Below, piece by piece: positions 16,207 to 24,382 of a DNA stretch of 28,974 bases; position 1 is the stretch's first letter, and each line of letters begins with the position of its first letter. The position numbers and the translations under genes are program-made. The notes beneath the pieces were generated by a model. The model was not told the DNA's origin, did not search any database, and saw only the letters and a program-made list of their open reading frames with translations. The stretch is from CAZVXI01 sp964631295. Its GTDB lineage: Bacteria > Planctomycetota > Phycisphaerae > Phycisphaerales > SM1A02. The stretch is taken from assembly GCA_964631295.1 (NCBI GenBank), contig CAZVXI010000026.1:1-28974 (forward strand), written 5' to 3'.

Positions 16207-18345
16207 TCAGGCGACATCGCCCAGTCCGAGCCACTCGCCATGTGCCTTGAGCAGGCGGCGCCGCAACAGTGCATTGGCTGGTTGCTCAAGCCCAGGATCA
16301 TCCTCTACCCAAACCGCGGCATCTTGACGCGCTGTCATAAGCAGGGGGAGATCATCAGGGAGCCGCGCGACTCGAAACGGCGCGATCCCTGATTGGCGCA
16401 GGCCGAACAAGTCACCTGGGCCACGAATCTGAAGATCGCGCTCGGCGATCACAAAGCCATCTGTTGTATCGAGCATGGCCTGAACGCGATCACGACCATC
16501 ATCCGTGATCGGATCTGCAATCAGCACGCACAGCGAACGCTGGTCACCCCGACCGACGCGCCCGCGCAGTTGGTGCAGTTGCGCAAGCCCGAAGCGGTCC
16601 GCGTTCTCAATGATCATCATCGTGGCATTCGGCACATCGACACCGACTTCAATAACCGTCGTCGCGACAAGAACGCCAATGTCTCCCGCACGAAACCGCT
16701 GCATGATCGCTTCGCGTTCGTCGCGAGGCAGTCGGCCGTGGACAGCGGCTACGCGACACTCGGAAAGAGGACCGGACGCGAGCCGCTCATGCAATGTTTC
16801 AAGATCAGTGAGCGTGCTCTGTCCGGAGTCGATAACCGGAACGACGATGTACGCCTGCTCGCCCGCGGTCACACGCTGTGCTACATATTCATAGACTTCG
16901 CGCGCACCAGCCCGGTCGACATGCCTGGTGATGATTGGCTGACGACCCGGCGGCAAATCCCGGATGGTCGAGATGTCAAGATCGCCAAAAACCGTGAGCG
17001 ACAGGGTGCGAGGAATCGGCGTCGCCGTCATCACCAGCATATGCGGCGACGTCGTCGTATCATTCGCCTTCGTTCGCATCATTGCACGTTGATGAACACC
17101 GAACCGATGCTGCTCATCAATCACAGCGACAGCCAAGTTGTTGAATCCGACGGACTCAGTCAGCAATGCGTGTGTCCCGATCAACATGTCGACAGCACCT
17201 GCCGAGACAGCATCGAGCAGAGCGGTGCGCTCCGCTGGCTTGGTTGACCCGGTCAGCAGTTCGATGCGCACGCCCGATCCACCGAGCATGCGTGAGATCG
17301 ATCCGAAGTGCTGCTCGGCGAGCAGTTCGGTTGGCGCCATCAGCGCGGCCTGACTGCGATCGGCAACTGCCATCAGCATGGCGTACAAGGCGACAACAGT
17401 CTTGCCTGCACCCACATCTCCCTGCAACAGGCGATTCATCGGCCGCGACTGTTGAAGGTCGTTTGCGATTTCGCCAATGACATCGTGCTGCGCATCGGTC
17501 AGTTCGAAAGGGAATCGCTCAAGAATGTGCTTATGAATCACCGTGTTGTGCGGGAGAGCCGGCGCGCTCAGGGCATCATGGCGATGCTGACGCTTGAGCA
17601 TCACGCCTATTTGCAGCAGCAGCAGTTCATCGAGCGCGAGTCGCCGTCGAGCGCGTTCTGCTTCGGCTTCACTGGTTGGTCGATGCACCGCCGCGTACGC
17701 GTCCCCGAGTGCGGGCAGGCCATGGCGCTCGACATACTCAGCAGGCAGGTGGTCTTCGATACATGCGACAGCCTGCGTGAGTATCGTCTCGACAACAGAT
17801 TCGATGTGACTGGATTTGACCGATTCTCCAGCCGGGTAGATCGGCCTCAGGCGTGCTTCAGTTGGCGCAGTGTCTGACGCGGATGCTTCGGTGTTTCGTT
17901 CATCTGCCGCAACAGCATTCCACCGGGGATTGACGAGTTGCAGATAGTCGCCATATCGCTTTCCAACTCCGGTGGCTCGCACCTGCATGCCGGGATGGAG
18001 TTGCCTGCGAATCCAGGGAGCGTTGAACCAGACAAGTTGTGCGGTGGCGCTGCCATCTTCCAGCGTGACTTCGACGCGCGCTCGTCGGCCATGAGCCACC
18101 CGGACTGCGGCAACCTCTCCCTCGATCGTGACATTCGCCTTTTCACCGTGATTCACGCCGACCAACTCTGCCGTCGCCGCGATTGACTGTCGTTCGTATT
18201 GCCGCTCGTATCGCATCGGCAGATGCAGCAGGAGGTCCGCGACACACCGTATGCCCAGCGCACGAAAGGCGGTGGCTCGTTTCGCTCCAACGCCGTGTAA
18301 CTCTGCGATGTCGGTGATCAGCGAGATGTCCGTCGTTTGCGTCAT
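16207..18345 (-). CDS. recG: ATP-dependent DNA helicase RecG
   Basis: Superfamily 2 helicase that regresses stalled replication forks and processes recombination branches. From the ATG at 18345 it is 712 residues, near the usual ~690. Visible parts: N-terminal ELHGVGAKRATAFRALGI and LLLHLPMRYE; wedge OB-fold; Walker A QGDVGAGKT; motif Ia APTELLAEQHF; GTHALL; motif II VIDEQHRFGVHQR; motif III MTATPIPRTL; then VHGRLPRDERE, ATTVIEVGVDVPNA, and motif VI QLRGRVGRGDQRS. The C-terminal FRVARLPDDLPLL is also typical. An in-frame GTG at 18366 would add seven residues; neither start has a Shine-Dalgarno sequence, and TATGAT lies 9 nt before the ATG. It is divergent from xseA, with 49 nt between the two starts. 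Confidence 0.96.
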   Translation of the reverse strand: MTQTTDISLITDIAELHGVGAKRATAFRALGIRCVADLLLHLPMRYERQYERQSIAATAELVGVNHGEKANVTIEGEVAAVRVAHGRRARVEVTLEDGSATAQLVWFNAPWIRRQLHPGMQVRATGVGKRYGDYLQLVNPRWNAVAADERNTEASASDTAPTEARLRPIYPAGESVKSSHIESVVETILTQAVACIEDHLPAEYVERHGLPALGDAYAAVHRPTSEAEAERARRRLALDELLLLQIGVMLKRQHRHDALSAPALPHNTVIHKHILERFPFELTDAQHDVIGEIANDLQQSRPMNRLLQGDVGAGKTVVALYAMLMAVADRSQAALMAPTELLAEQHFGSISRMLGGSGVRIELLTGSTKPAERTALLDAVSAGAVDMLIGTHALLTESVGFNNLAVAVIDEQHRFGVHQRAMMRTKANDTTTSPHMLVMTATPIPRTLSLTVFGDLDISTIRDLPPGRQPIITRHVDRAGAREVYEYVAQRVTAGEQAYIVVPVIDSGQSTLTDLETLHERLASGPLSECRVAAVHGRLPRDEREAIMQRFRAGDIGVLVATTVIEVGVDVPNATMMIIENADRFGLAQLHQLRGRVGRGDQRSLCVLIADPITDDGRDRVQAMLDTTDGFVIAERDLQIRGPGDLFGLRQSGIAPFRVARLPDDLPLLMTARQDAAVWVEDDPGLEQPANALLRRRLLKAHGEWLGLGDVA

Positions 18346-18354
18346 GAGCAGATC

Positions 18355-18360
18355 ATCATA
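18355..18360 (-). promoter_or_regulatory. Candidate -10 element of recG
   Basis: TATGAT on the minus strand matches TATAAT at five of six positions and ends 9 nt before the chosen recG ATG. It lies inside the short divergent gap with xseA. Confidence 0.45.
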
Positions 18361-18382
18361 CGTCACGTCCGAGGAACGCTCG

Positions 18383-18388
18383 TATCAT
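18383..18388 (+). promoter_or_regulatory. Candidate -10 element of xseA
   Basis: TATCAT matches TATAAT at five of six positions and ends 6 nt before the xseA ATG, which lacks a usable Shine-Dalgarno sequence. It is 22 nt from the recG candidate box on the other strand. Confidence 0.45.
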
Positions 18389-18394
18389 CCGAGC

Positions 18395-19882
18395 ATGCAG
18401 AAGCGGTTGCTATTTGATCCGAAGCGGGTGGCAGCAGATGGAGGTAAAGCTCAGCCAGCCAGGCGGGAGAGCAAGGGGTCCGGCAGTGTGACAGCTGCCG
18501 GGGAACTCACCGTGAGCCAGCTGGCCGATCTGATCAAAGCCACACTGGAGCAGCGGCTCACATCACCGATCCGCGTGACGGGCGAGTTGAGCAACCTCAG
18601 CAAGCGCGGCCACTGGTATTTTTCTCTCAAAGATGACTCAGCAGTCGTGCAGTGTGTTGCATGGGCGTCGAGCGCCAAGCGGTTCGGCTTCGAACCAACA
18701 GACGGCATGGAGGTTCTCGCGAGCGGCAGTGTGAGTCACTTTCCGCCGCAGGGCCGTACGCAACTGTACGTGACGGGCCTGAAGCCTGTCGGCGAAGGTG
18801 CGCTCGATGCGAAATATCGGCAACTGTGTGATGACCTTCGGCGCGAAGGGTACTTTGATGCGTCGCGCAAGAAGCTGCTGCCGGCAATGCCGCGGCGCAT
18901 CGCGGTGCTGACATCGGCAGGTGGGGCGGCTGTACAGGACGTCATCGCGACCGCGCGAGCCCGCCTGCCAGCCGTCGGGCTGGTCGTTGTTGATGTTCGC
19001 GTGCAGGGGGACGGTGCTGCGAAGCAGATCGCTCACGGACTGAGTTGGATCGATCGGCGAGCGGATCAACTCGGCATCGACGCGATTCTCGTCACGCGCG
19101 GCGGCGGGTCGCTGGAAGATCTCTGGGCTTTCAATGAGCGCATCGTTGCCGATGCTGCTTTGCGATGCTCGCTTCCTGTCGTGGCTGCGATCGGGCACGA
19201 GTCAGATACGACGATCATCGAACTGGTTGCAGACGCGCGCGGAGCCACGCCGACACAGGCTGCGATGCTGCTGGTTCCGGATCGATCGGATCTCACGCGG
19301 CAGGTCCGGCACCTGCAGGATCGACTGATCGTGACCACACAGCGCCGTCTGACGTTGGGTGATCGGCAGCAGGCTGAACTGGCCCGTGAGATTCACCATG
19401 CGATTCGTCATCGGCTTGCTCGGGCACACAAGCAGGTGGATCGCCTCGCCCACATGATGATTCGATCGCATCCCCATGCGGTCCTCTCCCGTCGACGCGA
19501 ACGAATCGGGGTTCTCGCAGATCGGCTTGCTCGGGCCGTTCGGCGGTCTGTTGATCGGCATGAGACAGTCAGCCGGCTGGCAGTGTCGCTGCGTTGCTCT
19601 GTGAAGAACCTCGTGCAACGGCGACGTCAGGGGCTCGACGCGGTTGAGCGAGAACTGCGGGCGATTGATCCACGATTGGTGTTGAAACGCGGCTACAGCA
19701 TGACGACAAATCCGTCTGGCGAGCTGATTCGATCTGCCGCAGAAGTGAAAGCTGGCGCGTCGATTGACACGCACTTTGCGGATGGGACGATCCGTTCTGT
19801 GGTTGGCGGCAGGCGTGCGAGAAGACGCAGGCTGCAGACAGATGACGACGAGCAGTTGGACCTGTTCGACTCCGCTGAGTAG
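18395..19882 (+). CDS. xseA: Exodeoxyribonuclease VII large subunit
   Basis: Large subunit of exonuclease VII, which degrades single-stranded DNA from both ends with several XseB copies. The product is 495 residues. The N-terminal OB-fold is seen as LTVSQLADLIKATLEQRL...IRVTGELSNLS.RGHWYFSLKD; the catalytic core as RRIAVLTSAGGAAVQDVI, VQGDGAAKQIAHGL, ILVTRGGGSLEDLWAFNE and AAIGHESDTTIIELVADARGATPTQAA; then the long Arg/Leu-rich helical stalk and the closing RGYSMTT. The first ~38 residues (to SGSVTAAG) are an extra basic stretch before the OB-fold. The frame is open upstream to 18251, but that part overlaps recG, so the ATG at 18395 is preferred. xseB follows 9 nt later. Confidence 0.95.
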   Translation: MQKRLLFDPKRVAADGGKAQPARRESKGSGSVTAAGELTVSQLADLIKATLEQRLTSPIRVTGELSNLSKRGHWYFSLKDDSAVVQCVAWASSAKRFGFEPTDGMEVLASGSVSHFPPQGRTQLYVTGLKPVGEGALDAKYRQLCDDLRREGYFDASRKKLLPAMPRRIAVLTSAGGAAVQDVIATARARLPAVGLVVVDVRVQGDGAAKQIAHGLSWIDRRADQLGIDAILVTRGGGSLEDLWAFNERIVADAALRCSLPVVAAIGHESDTTIIELVADARGATPTQAAMLLVPDRSDLTRQVRHLQDRLIVTTQRRLTLGDRQQAELAREIHHAIRHRLARAHKQVDRLAHMMIRSHPHAVLSRRRERIGVLADRLARAVRRSVDRHETVSRLAVSLRCSVKNLVQRRRQGLDAVERELRAIDPRLVLKRGYSMTTNPSGELIRSAAEVKAGASIDTHFADGTIRSVVGGRRARRRRLQTDDDEQLDLFDSAE

Positions 19883-19885
19883 ATT
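19880..19885 (+). promoter_or_regulatory. Candidate -10 element of xseB overlapping the xseA stop codon
   Basis: TAGATT begins with the TAG stop of xseA and ends 6 nt before the xseB ATG. No Shine-Dalgarno sequence is present, which is odd for an operon-internal gene. Confidence 0.35.
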
Positions 19886-19891
19886 CCCATC

Positions 19892-20137
19892 ATGGCAAAT
19901 TACCGAGTGCCGCCTGAGGAGCTGACGTTCGAAGCCGCCACAAGCGAGTTGGAGGCGATCGTGACGCGGATTGAGTCCGGCGAGATCGGCTTGGAGGAGG
20001 CACTCGCTGAGCGCCGGCGTGGGGATGCGTTGCTCAAACGATGCCGTGCAATTCTCGATGCTGCCGAGCAGGAACTGGAGCAGGTTTCGCCCGATTCGAC
20101 CGCCGCGGAAGGCAGCGGAGAGGTTGCCGGCTCGTGA
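19892..20137 (+). CDS. xseB: Exodeoxyribonuclease VII small subunit
   Basis: An 81-residue partner of XseA, a helical hairpin that binds the large-subunit stalk. The family core is clear: LTFEAATSELEAIVTRIESGEIGLEEALAERRRGDALLKRCRAILDAAEQELEQV, differing from the common form mainly at LAERRRGDAL, where many members have a YE.G. Position 9 nt after xseA confirms the call. Its TGA overlaps the GTG start of the prepilin peptidase gene (GTGA), so these genes are probably cotranscribed and coupled. Confidence 0.95.
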   Translation: MANYRVPPEELTFEAATSELEAIVTRIESGEIGLEEALAERRRGDALLKRCRAILDAAEQELEQVSPDSTAAEGSGEVAGS

Positions 20138-21426
20138 CCAGCCTCGCTCTATCGCTGGAAACCATCGTCCTGCTTGGGCAGGCGATCTGGGTGTACAACC
20201 ACCTGCCGGTGATGATCTTCGTCTTCATGTTCGGCGCGTGTGTTGGCAGCTTCATCAACGTGGTCAACTACCGCATTCCGGCGGGCATGAGCGTGGCGTC
20301 TCCCCCGAGCCGGTGCCCGACGTGCGGTGCACGGCTGAGTTTCTTCCGCGACAACGTGCCGATCGTCGGCTGGCTCGTCTTGCGAGGCAAATGCCGATAC
20401 TGCAAGGTGTCGATCCGGCCGGAGTACATGCTGGTCGAGTTGTTCATGGCGACCATTTTCGTCGGGCTGTATGTGATTCTGTACGTTGTGCCAACGGAAA
20501 CGCCGTTCTTCGGGCAGATTGCAGGACCATGGTGGTTCGGCGGGCGCTTTGGTAACGGCTTCTTTGGCTCCATACCAGCGTTCATCGCGTTTGCATTCCT
20601 TCTCGCAGGGCTGTTCTCAATGACTGTGATCGATGCACGCACGTTCACGATCCCGATTCAAATCCCGCTCTTTGTGACATTTACCGCGTTCATTGCCTAT
20701 CCGGTCCAGGCGCTGTTCCCAATGCGGATCGTGAGCGGGCAGGACTGGCCGATTGTCACAGGCGATTGGCTCTGGGCTGGCGCGAGCATCGGGGGGATGG
20801 CGGGCGTGGTTGTCGCGGTCGTGCTGCTGCGCGTGGGGTTTCTGCGACACAGTTTCGCTGATTACGATGAGTACCTCACCGATGAGCACGAGGTCCTCGC
20901 AGACTATCCCCACGCGCGTCGGGAGATGCTCGTCGAGATGCGATTCCTGATGCCGATCCTGATCGGGCTCAGTGGTGGCTGGCTCCTCGCTCGCTGGCTC
21001 GCGGCCGATGGCTCGGTTCCGCCCGTGATGGTGCAGGCACTCACTGGCACGTTCGCTGGCTATCTGATGGGAGCGGGTCTCATCTGGGCGATCCGAATTC
21101 TCGGGACATTTGGCTTCGGCAGGGAGGCGATGGGCATGGGTGATGTCCACCTGCTTGGGGCCGTCGGTGCCGTGCTCGGGTGGCTTGATCCGATCTTCAT
21201 CTTCTTTGTCGCGCCGTTTTCGGGGATTCTGTGGGCATTGATTTCGCTTGGCCTCGGGACAGTGTTCAAGGGGCTCCGCCGAGAGTTGCCCTACGGCCCG
21301 CATCTTGCAGCAGCCACGGTGATTGTCATGATCCTCGCGCAGCCAGTCATCTACCCGGTGTTCGGCCAGTACATGGGCTTCGCATTGCCGCAGCCCGGCC
21401 TCGTGCACCCGCCGTCCACACCGTGA
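20134..21426 (+). CDS. Type IV prepilin peptidase (A24 family), with long insert
   Basis: A membrane aspartic protease that cleaves, and in PilD also methylates, type IV pilin-like precursors. From the GTG at 20134 it is 430 residues, against ~250-290 for most members. The N-terminal domain shows GACVGSFINVVNYRIPAG and a four-Cys zinc site (C61, C64, C87, C90) with VPIVGWLVLRGKCRYC. Catalytic Asp are D167 in VIDARTFTIP and D337 in GMGD. They are about 170 residues apart rather than the usual ~60; the insert includes two or three hydrophobic helices and a charged loop at ~240-270 (ADYDEYLTDEHEVLADYPHA). The start overlaps the xseB stop; GAGAGGT lies ~10 nt upstream. No pilin or secretion genes are in the window. 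Confidence 0.9.
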   Translation: MTSLALSLETIVLLGQAIWVYNHLPVMIFVFMFGACVGSFINVVNYRIPAGMSVASPPSRCPTCGARLSFFRDNVPIVGWLVLRGKCRYCKVSIRPEYMLVELFMATIFVGLYVILYVVPTETPFFGQIAGPWWFGGRFGNGFFGSIPAFIAFAFLLAGLFSMTVIDARTFTIPIQIPLFVTFTAFIAYPVQALFPMRIVSGQDWPIVTGDWLWAGASIGGMAGVVVAVVLLRVGFLRHSFADYDEYLTDEHEVLADYPHARREMLVEMRFLMPILIGLSGGWLLARWLAADGSVPPVMVQALTGTFAGYLMGAGLIWAIRILGTFGFGREAMGMGDVHLLGAVGAVLGWLDPIFIFFVAPFSGILWALISLGLGTVFKGLRRELPYGPHLAAATVIVMILAQPVIYPVFGQYMGFALPQPGLVHPPSTP

Positions 21427-21584
21427 GGCTTTGTCTCTGGATATCCTGTCTTTCAACCTTCATCCGGCTCGCGGTCGATAAATCATTAGTGAGGATGGAG
21501 GAAGAATTCACGGCGATTCGTGTGTTCGAATGGAGTCGAAGGTTCATGCGCCTGTGTGCGCGAATGGCAGAAAGGATGCATGCC

Positions 21585-22226
21585 ATGCAGAAGACGCTGT
21601 TGTTGGCAGTGATTGGAATCGTCGCCACCGGCCTGTTGGGTGGTTGCAACGAGAAACTGAAGCAGGAGAATGCGGCCCTGCTCGAGGAGAACCAGTCGCT
21701 GCGAATGGAACTGTCCGGTCGCAATGGAGCGCTCGACGAAGCGGCGATGGAACTCCGCGACCGCGACAATCGTCTTGCCCAGTTGCAGCGCGAACTCGAT
21801 CAAGCATCGGCGAAAGAACAGACGGCGACGCGCACCGGGTTCGAGGGTATCCCCGGAGTGACCGGGAATGTTGGCGGCGGCGAAGTTACGGCAATCGTCG
21901 AGGGTGACATTCTCTTCGCATCAGGCAAGACGACGCTCCGCTCCGAGGCAAAGGCAGCTCTCAATGCCGTGGCCAACGTTCTCAATCGCACCTATTCAGG
22001 CCAGGACATTCGAATCAGCGGTCACACCGATTCCGACCCGATTCGCAAGAGCGGCCATGAGAGCAACTATCACCTTGCCTTCAAGCGCGCCTATGCGGTC
22101 CGCGACTACCTCGCGACGCGCGGCATCGACGCCAATCGCATGTACCTTGCCAGCTACGGCCCCGCCCGGCCCGCTGGCTCGAAGGACAAGAGTCGACGAG
22201 TTGAAATCTCGGTCGTGCTTGACTGA
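21585..22226 (+). CDS. OmpA-family lipoprotein with coiled coil (second copy of the design)
   Basis: A 213-residue lipoprotein with signal MQKTLLLAVIGIVATGL and lipobox LLGGC (Cys21). Residues ~22-75 are coiled-coil-like (KLKQENAALLEENQSLRMEL). The OmpA domain covers ~95-213: VEGDILFASGKTTL, ISGHTDSDPI, FKRAYAVRDYLATRGI, MYLASYGPARP and SRRVEISVVL. The peptidoglycan-binding Asp and Arg are present. AAAGGA (21571-21576) lies 8 nt before the ATG at 21585; an in-frame ATG three codons earlier overlaps that site and is less likely. It is shorter and more compact than the copy at 4598-5458 and ends right after the domain. A 158-nt gap separates it from the prepilin peptidase gene. Confidence 0.92.
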   Translation: MQKTLLLAVIGIVATGLLGGCNEKLKQENAALLEENQSLRMELSGRNGALDEAAMELRDRDNRLAQLQRELDQASAKEQTATRTGFEGIPGVTGNVGGGEVTAIVEGDILFASGKTTLRSEAKAALNAVANVLNRTYSGQDIRISGHTDSDPIRKSGHESNYHLAFKRAYAVRDYLATRGIDANRMYLASYGPARPAGSKDKSRRVEISVVLD

Positions 22227-22308
22227 TCTGCACTCGTCCTTGTGATATCGAACTGGCGGTTGGGCTGCTGCGAGCCCGCCGCAATTCTGCTCGCGCTGAG
22301 GCATATCC

Positions 22309-23340
22309 GTGAGCGATGTCTTTCCAAAGCTCAGTCAGCCAGGCACGTATCGGCCGTGCGAGACCGATCTGCTGCAGGATGCTGCTGCGCGCGACTATTG
22401 GATTGATCTGTTCGATACGCACTTTGATTTTCAACTCGAGCAGGCGAAACTGACATCAATCGATCTGCGCGCACTCGAGTTCGCGCGCGATGCGATGACC
22501 GCAGCGATGGAGTCACTGCGCGTCGAGCCGGATCAGTTCCGCCGGCTCGACATCATCAAACTCGATGAGATTCGGCAGGGAGTCCTTGAGAAATATGGCA
22601 TTGTTGATGAGTTCCGGCTGATCAAGCAGCGCGAGAATGAAGCCGCCCTGGCGAGCCTCAAGGACCGACTCACGGAACTTGATCGCATGCCGCCGGTTGA
22701 TCGACTCGAACCGCTTGTTCGCGGGATGCTCGCGGGTAATCTGTTCGATCTGGGGGTGAAGGCGACCGCGGACGTCTTTGCTGAGAAAGGCATCGCGTGG
22801 AGCGATGCGCTGGAGCGCGTGCCGCCGCGCCCGTGGTTTCTTGATGAACTCGAAGACGCGTGCGACTACTGGGAGCACGTTATCGCGCGCAAGGCGATCA
22901 TCTTCGCAGACAATGCCGGCGCAGATTTCGTGCTCGGCGTCATGCCGCTCGCGCGGGAATTGGTCTGTCGGGGAACTGACGTAGTGATTGCAGCAAACGA
23001 GAAGCCGGTACTCAACGATGTCACCGTCAACGAGGTGCAAGAACTACTCGAGCAAGCGCACGAGATCGACGAGGTCTTCACATCAAACGAGATGCGCGTC
23101 ATTCCCAACGGGCACTCATCACCGTTAGTTGATCTTTCGCGCATCGGTCATGAGCTTGCCCGTGAAGCAGCCGACGCGGATCTTGTCGTCATGGTCGGCA
23201 TGGGACGGACGATCGAAAGCAACTTCGATGCGCAGATGAACTGCTTCACGCTCCGCGTTGCAATGATCAAAGACCCGATGGTTGCAAAGACTGTTGGTTG
23301 TCAGGTGCTTGACGCCGTGGTCCGGTTCGACCGCGCCTGA
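22309..23340 (+). CDS. DUF89 / ARMT1-like (PanK4-type) damage-control phosphatase family protein
   Basis: A 343-residue soluble protein of the DUF89 family, metal-dependent phosphatases thought to remove damaged phosphometabolites. The diagnostic core starts near residue 198: IIFADNAGADFVLGVMPLAR, then RGTDVVIAANEKPVLNDVT (the family DNAG and N.KPALND motifs), and a C-terminal VVMVGMGRTIESN segment. The N-terminal half is helical, with a PCETDLLQD stretch. The arrangement resembles the phosphatase domain of eukaryotic pantothenate kinase 4 more than ARMT1, but this is from memory. The start is a GTG supported by TGAGG 7 nt upstream. It converges on mlaD with only 8 nt between the two stop codons. 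The substrate is unknown. Confidence 0.85.
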   Translation: MSDVFPKLSQPGTYRPCETDLLQDAAARDYWIDLFDTHFDFQLEQAKLTSIDLRALEFARDAMTAAMESLRVEPDQFRRLDIIKLDEIRQGVLEKYGIVDEFRLIKQRENEAALASLKDRLTELDRMPPVDRLEPLVRGMLAGNLFDLGVKATADVFAEKGIAWSDALERVPPRPWFLDELEDACDYWEHVIARKAIIFADNAGADFVLGVMPLARELVCRGTDVVIAANEKPVLNDVTVNEVQELLEQAHEIDEVFTSNEMRVIPNGHSSPLVDLSRIGHELAREAADADLVVMVGMGRTIESNFDAQMNCFTLRVAMIKDPMVAKTVGCQVLDAVVRFDRA

Positions 23341-23348
23341 TCGCGTGC

Positions 23349-24368
23349 CTACAAACCTATCTTGATGCCTTCCGCCCGCAGCTTCTCGATGAGCAGCTGA
23401 ACGTCTTTGAGCGTCTTCTCCAGCCGGGTTGATGCATCCGTGAGCGAGAGATACAGATCCGGGTTGTTGAGCGCCTGGGCAACCGATCCCTGCCCGCTCG
23501 TTGCCAGCGAGAGGAGAGTCTGCACTTCTGCGAGCGTCATGGAGACATGGTCTGCAACCGGTACGATCGCCTTGGCGACACCAGCAACCTCGCCTTCCAG
23601 TTGGTCAGCCAGCAGCGTGTAGCGTTCGACAGCCGCTGTCGCGTTCTCGATCAGCTCCGATGCGTGCGTGACGGCGCGTTGCACATCCATCTGAAGTTGT
23701 TCATCGCCCAGCCACCGGTTTGCGTTGTCGAGCGCAGTTTCCACCTGCGAGAGTCTGCCGTTCATGTTCGCCACGAGCGATGCAATGGTCTTTTGATCCG
23801 GATCAGGATCATCGGGCGTTCCAATGAGCGCGTTGATGTTCTCGCCGACTTCGCGGAACGTTGAGCCGACACCACGAAAGTCCTCAAGCGCGGCGACGAG
23901 CGGATGAAACTGCCGTTCAAGTTCCAGCGTTATGCGGTCAACCAGCGGTGTGTGCAGCCCGCGCAGCCGGGCCGAGCCGTCTTTGGGGAGTACCCCGGGC
24001 TTTGAGCCGTCTTCTGCTGGGTCGGAAACGAGCAACAGCGTCGAGTTGCCGCCGATGATGCTCTCCACAATCTCCGGCGTGGCCGTCTCCGGAATGCTGT
24101 ACTGCGCTTCAACACGCGCGGTAATGACGACTGGATATGCTGGATCATCCCCGATCGTCACATTGCCGATCTGCCCGACCTGTACACCATTAAGCTCGAC
24201 ATTGCTTCCCGGGCGGAGTCCGGCGGCGCGATTGATCAGCACTGTGACGTCGTATCGAGGGCGCAGTACACCATCGAGATCACCAAATCGGAACAGAAGA
24301 TACACCACGCCCACCAACGCGATGATCGTGGTGAGCCCGGTGATGAAGTGTCGAGTGACTGGCCGCAT
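23349..24368 (-). CDS. mlaD: MlaD/MCE family lipid-transport protein
   Basis: A 339-residue membrane-anchored periplasmic protein of the MCE family, which forms the lipid-conducting ring of the Mla complex. One N-terminal transmembrane helix is seen (FITGLTTIIALVGVVYLLF), then an MCE domain at ~38-115: YDVTVLINRAAGLRPGSNVELNGVQVGQI, and GGNSTLLLVS near its end. The rest is helical and rich in Leu, Ala and Glu, likely extended coiled coil, longer than E. coli MlaD (183 residues). TAGAAT lies 8 nt before the ATG, and there is no Shine-Dalgarno sequence. It directly follows mlaF with an 11-nt gap. The mlaE-type permease is at the other end of the window. Confidence 0.9.
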   Translation of the reverse strand: MRPVTRHFITGLTTIIALVGVVYLLFRFGDLDGVLRPRYDVTVLINRAAGLRPGSNVELNGVQVGQIGNVTIGDDPAYPVVITARVEAQYSIPETATPEIVESIIGGNSTLLLVSDPAEDGSKPGVLPKDGSARLRGLHTPLVDRITLELERQFHPLVAALEDFRGVGSTFREVGENINALIGTPDDPDPDQKTIASLVANMNGRLSQVETALDNANRWLGDEQLQMDVQRAVTHASELIENATAAVERYTLLADQLEGEVAGVAKAIVPVADHVSMTLAEVQTLLSLATSGQGSVAQALNNPDLYLSLTDASTRLEKTLKDVQLLIEKLRAEGIKIGL

Positions 24369-24376
24369 GATCGATT

Positions 24377-24382
24377 ATTCTA
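24377..24382 (-). promoter_or_regulatory. Candidate -10 element of mlaD overlapping the mlaF stop codon
   Basis: TAGAAT on the minus strand includes the TAG stop of mlaF and ends 8 nt before the mlaD ATG. It matches TATAAT at five of six positions. Confidence 0.4.

Noticed and set aside
20617..21456. 279-codon minus-strand open frame
   Set aside because: Antisense to the prepilin peptidase gene, with charged low-complexity composition and no motif.
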